DNA of 64,000 nt, taken from Chlorophyllum brunneum (lineage: Eukaryota > Basidiomycota > Agaricomycetes > Agaricales > Agaricaceae). The position numbers were made by a program, and so were the translations under genes. The first letter of the stretch is position 1. Every line of letters starts with the position of its first letter. This document shows positions 62,401 through 64,000 of the stretch, piece by piece. Under the pieces are notes generated by a model. It saw only the letters and a list, made by a program, of their open reading frames with translations. It was not told where the DNA came from and did no database searches. Location of the stretch: the NCBI GenBank assembly GCA_963576785.1, contig OY756149.1:2108001-2172000 (forward strand). Direction: 5' to 3'.

Positions 62401-62774
62401 TGCACCAAAAACCCTTTAGAGAGAACCCTACACGCGCAAAGCGTCCATTCGAAAGAATACACTCGGATTTAGTTGAACTTCCGATTCTTTCTTACCATAA
62501 ATTTAAATGGGTCATGACCATAATGGACGACTTTTCCTCTCATGGATGGATTTGCTTCCTCTATAAGAAATCAGAAGCAGCAGAAGAAATGAAAAATTTC
62601 ATTGCCTTAATTCAGACTCAATACAAGACTAAATTAAAATATCTCTGCACTGATAGAGGAGGAGAGTATGCAACTGATGAGTTGCAATCTCATTTGCGCT
62701 CATTAGGGATTATACATGAGACCAGTGCACTACACATACACCAACAAAATGGTCGAGCGGAACGCTTGAACTGA
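59481..62774 (+). CDS. Copia C Gag-protease-integrase (truncated polyprotein)
   Basis: 1,097 codons, differing from the copia A frame at a few residues. It has the same Gag (KLNGPKNYAFWS), protease (LLDSGASCHYTP) and integrase core (HSDL, TDRGGEY, GRAER). It stops at the same TGA four codons beyond the catalytic Glu of the integrase. The next frame (62781 onward) continues in the same register, so this is a single nonsense codon. Confidence 0.85.
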   Translation: MSTNNIVAGLPKLNGPKNYAFWSRRLQDALTLISVTGSDQSGWTVTDQDLSPANPTALTEEDRRREQLRGQALAVINGTLPDFLLLHGHDAPGFLWTDLKTRFGTPSPAAVYSILQRMLQKRISGNQDPAMDLAELRTMASQSETAKVKLPEVLGAMIALNALPPDWNAVAQTTLANNHDVVDMTWEVVQQAINVEWSRHEGSRPNMSNPQVSFAATANYQTRPQGNIPRTRPGPPWNHFHPGGNTRAQPARGPRHPANPSGQPPQPSPPSPTWINVQKKKKKPKKRQSKPQAHMAGFAAATEPAVCRFTGPGMTPFDLMRHMDAPRPVPAPTPLTTRVLVSERPKPLTWVNPKKVQQARENARAELEKKVRAEARNLCFTALLENSLRIQQVTTWHDRVTGPSPMQMVKKRALNRYDRRMHEVSHPCTQQGRLVTPPGAPSVPSGHPPGCTCEGHTRVSKWFTKNSNPDINATCVRFAFLLPHGSPYALLISPKFGNKLNLVMHHVVKIPSMDSVARGNSLEPGEVRPYYLPPPEEIVAPVVRTYEEEFPPLPRASPPTEQFQSKRFSLTQKNKTADRRPATLSVLVDEAFKQLESEKEVDDLMAPAQDVAYDIRDPRNPANVTGPSSGPLPKSPKSEPFALAPQSEVSLGLSSTDYGSNFKKKGGAGYVINSISDTLTNPDTQSCHQYADRPSSQEEGQGQGEGTSGAGHVNMQSGSLGSHNNVFSLCESMNEKCFNTSQFSCFSTRMPDQYLRVLDQFRSRSRSNDQSITPLEEYSDVWLLDSGASCHYTPYAEDFINFEELEVSIPIKTVGAQGPYLNAVGLGTVMLKHRVYNGKTDSIQPTQILIYPVFLLKGTSERLMSVGQLCQDGKTVRTDANELVVVDSEGNAILQAYPSASRNTTLHFVNTKIVHSEQAAMTADPIVGYKVVHARLGHPSNCILNHFEKNTIGFTPVRIPEQKPVCDGCAKGKMHQKPFRENPTRAKRPFERIHSDLVELPILSYHKFKWVMTIMDDFSSHGWICFLYKKSEAAEEMKNFIALIQTQYKTKLKYLCTDRGGEYATDELQSHLRSLGIIHETSALHIHQQNGRAERLN

Positions 62775-62780
62775 ACTCTA

Positions 62781-64000
62781 ATGGATAAAGCAGAAGCCAT
62801 GCGGCATCATGCTTGTATTCCTGATGGTTGGTGGGAGTTTTCTATAGATCATGCGATACATATCTATAATAAAACACCGGTATCACGGCTCATGTGGAAA
62901 ACACCTTATGAAGTGTTGAATCAGAAGATTCCAGACATCTCCAAAGAGAGAGTCTTTGGCTGCGGTGCTTATGTCTTTCTCCCAAAAGAGATAAGAGACA
63001 ATAAACTGACAGCGAAGTCAGAACTCATGATTTTCCTTGGTTGGACATCAGACAGGAAAAATTATCGTTTCATGAGGCACCTAAATGGGAATGTAATCTA
63101 TACATCTCCAACAGCTGTATTCAGCGAAGAACACTTCCCTAAATGTGTTGGGAAGAAGCGAGAAGAACGGATGAACCAACCATCATCTTCTACTTCTCGA
63201 AGTACACCTTCGGAAGTTATTGTCTTCCATGCTCCAGATCCATCTACTGGTTTACCTATTGATAAACCACCAAGTCCTATTCCCCGAACTTCTCCCGGAA
63301 GTTCTCCGGAAGAAAGGACTTATAGATCTGTACATGGACGAATTCCAACTCCTTTCCCTGAACCTAAAAAGAATAAAGGAAAGGGAAAAGCACCGAATAT
63401 CGATACTGATGTTCAGGAGGAGTGGGATGGTATTGTGCAAAATATTCTCTTTCCACCAAGAGAAGCACAAACACCAGAAGACAATGACAGTGATGGATTA
63501 TCTTATGCTGATCCACCTAATCACCCTGAAGGTTCGAACCATCCGCCTTCTCCCAGAGATGATCCGGATGTACAACCATTCATACCCTATACCCTGTCGA
63601 AGATGATCGGGATGCTGGCCCTTCGATACCACGAGGTCACTCGGATTAAATACCGGTTCCTGAAATACCTCAGAGATTGCAAAGAACCAGAAAAGTACCT
63701 GAACGTCCAGGAAACTTCTATGGTTCTACCAAGCATCTGACCAAAATATTCCAGGACTATGAAATATTCCAACCTCCTAAGTCGAAGTTGACAAGTTCTA
63801 CAAGTAGACTTGTTAGACAAATTCGATCAGAGGCTTCCAAACCTGGAATAATCGATAGACGTTCTCAGCATGAAGCTTCTACATTAGAAGACTTATGCAG
63901 AGAAGGAGGAGTAGGGATGATCGATTATCTGTGCGCTCAAAAAGTCGAATCTCCATTAGTTCCTATTTCTTTCAAGGATCTAAATCGACTACCATCAGAA
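62781..64000 (+). pseudogene. Copia C integrase C-terminus, linker and RT start (cut by window end)
   Basis: 319 codons to 63740 in one frame. After the one-base deletion near 63,593 the real frame shifts, passes a TAA (63647-63649) and continues to the window edge with the RT start (ending near KDLNRLPSE). It is the counterpart of 38.9-40.2 kb in copia A. Confidence 0.8.

Larger units (their letters stand above)
58750..64000 (+). mobile_element. Ty1/copia element C (defective, runs off the window)
   Basis: Starts with a 572-bp LTR at 58750. The internal region matches copia A at nearly every base seen, including its lesions: TGA (62772-62774), a one-base deletion near 63,593 and TAA (63647-63649). 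A few transitions separate the two (for example Cys-Ala against Cys-Thr in Gag). The 3' end is outside the window, so its second LTR and target duplication cannot be judged. The left flank is TTTAC. Confidence 0.9.

Noticed and set aside
1..64000. tRNA, rRNA, CRISPR arrays
   Set aside because: No cloverleaf with matching acceptor stem, no rRNA sequence and no spaced direct repeats were noticed. A dedicated tRNA scan was not possible, so a missed tRNA is conceivable.

Overview
The window is nuclear DNA from a filamentous fungus, most likely a basidiomycete (inference). It has compact genes split by many 43-130 bp GT-AG introns, a fungal tRNA ligase, a PROPPIN, an MCU channel, a tyrosine-kinase-like (TKL) kinase of the type expanded in mushrooms, and a dense load of LTR retrotransposons with CpG-type decay. 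I saw no rRNA, tRNA, CRISPR or prokaryotic operon structure.

Left part (1-17.8 kb): an F-box/leucine-rich protein gene (1.0-3.6 kb, minus), a small two-exon gene 'B1' (4.4-4.7 kb, minus), then a gene-poor stretch of decayed duplicates (4.9-7.7 kb). Next come an intact mitochondrial calcium uniporter gene (MCU, 7.7-9.0 kb, minus), a ten-exon DHA1-type MFS transporter (9.2-11.9 kb, minus) and an intronless serine-rich, coiled-coil gene 'A' (12.2-13.4 kb, plus). Gene A and a second copy of the small gene (B2, 14.4 kb) recur as a broken copy A' (16.5 kb) and a third small gene B3 (17.8 kb). This looks like an old tandem duplication of about 4 kb.

A young Ty3/gypsy element (17,862-25,580; 754-bp LTRs that look identical; gag and pol joined by a -1 slippery site) sits inside exon 1 of B3, one base before its splice donor. 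To its right are an unrecognised minus-strand coding region (25.9-26.8 kb), a nucleotidyltransferase-fold gene (26.8-27.6 kb), an apparently decaying HNH-family gene (27.9-29.2 kb), and the divergent pair trl1 (tRNA ligase, minus) and atg18 (autophagy PROPPIN, plus), whose start codons lie only 75 bp apart. A convergent gene at 34.3-36.7 kb splices in frame from two C2H2 zinc fingers into a complete TKL kinase domain.

Right part (36.9-64 kb) is a nest of retrotransposons. Copia element A (36,888-44,238, minus) and copia element C (58,750 to the window end, plus) are near-identical, inverted and carry the same disabling mutations. Between them lies an older, CpG-depleted copia B (44,851-58,693, minus, perfect 5-bp target duplication). 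B is split by a young chromodomain Ty3/gypsy element (48,848-55,340, 300-bp LTRs, perfect 5-bp target duplication) that carries an extra intact ORF of unknown function between pol and its 3' LTR. Nesting and mutation load give the order: copia B first, then its CpG decay, then the chromovirus.
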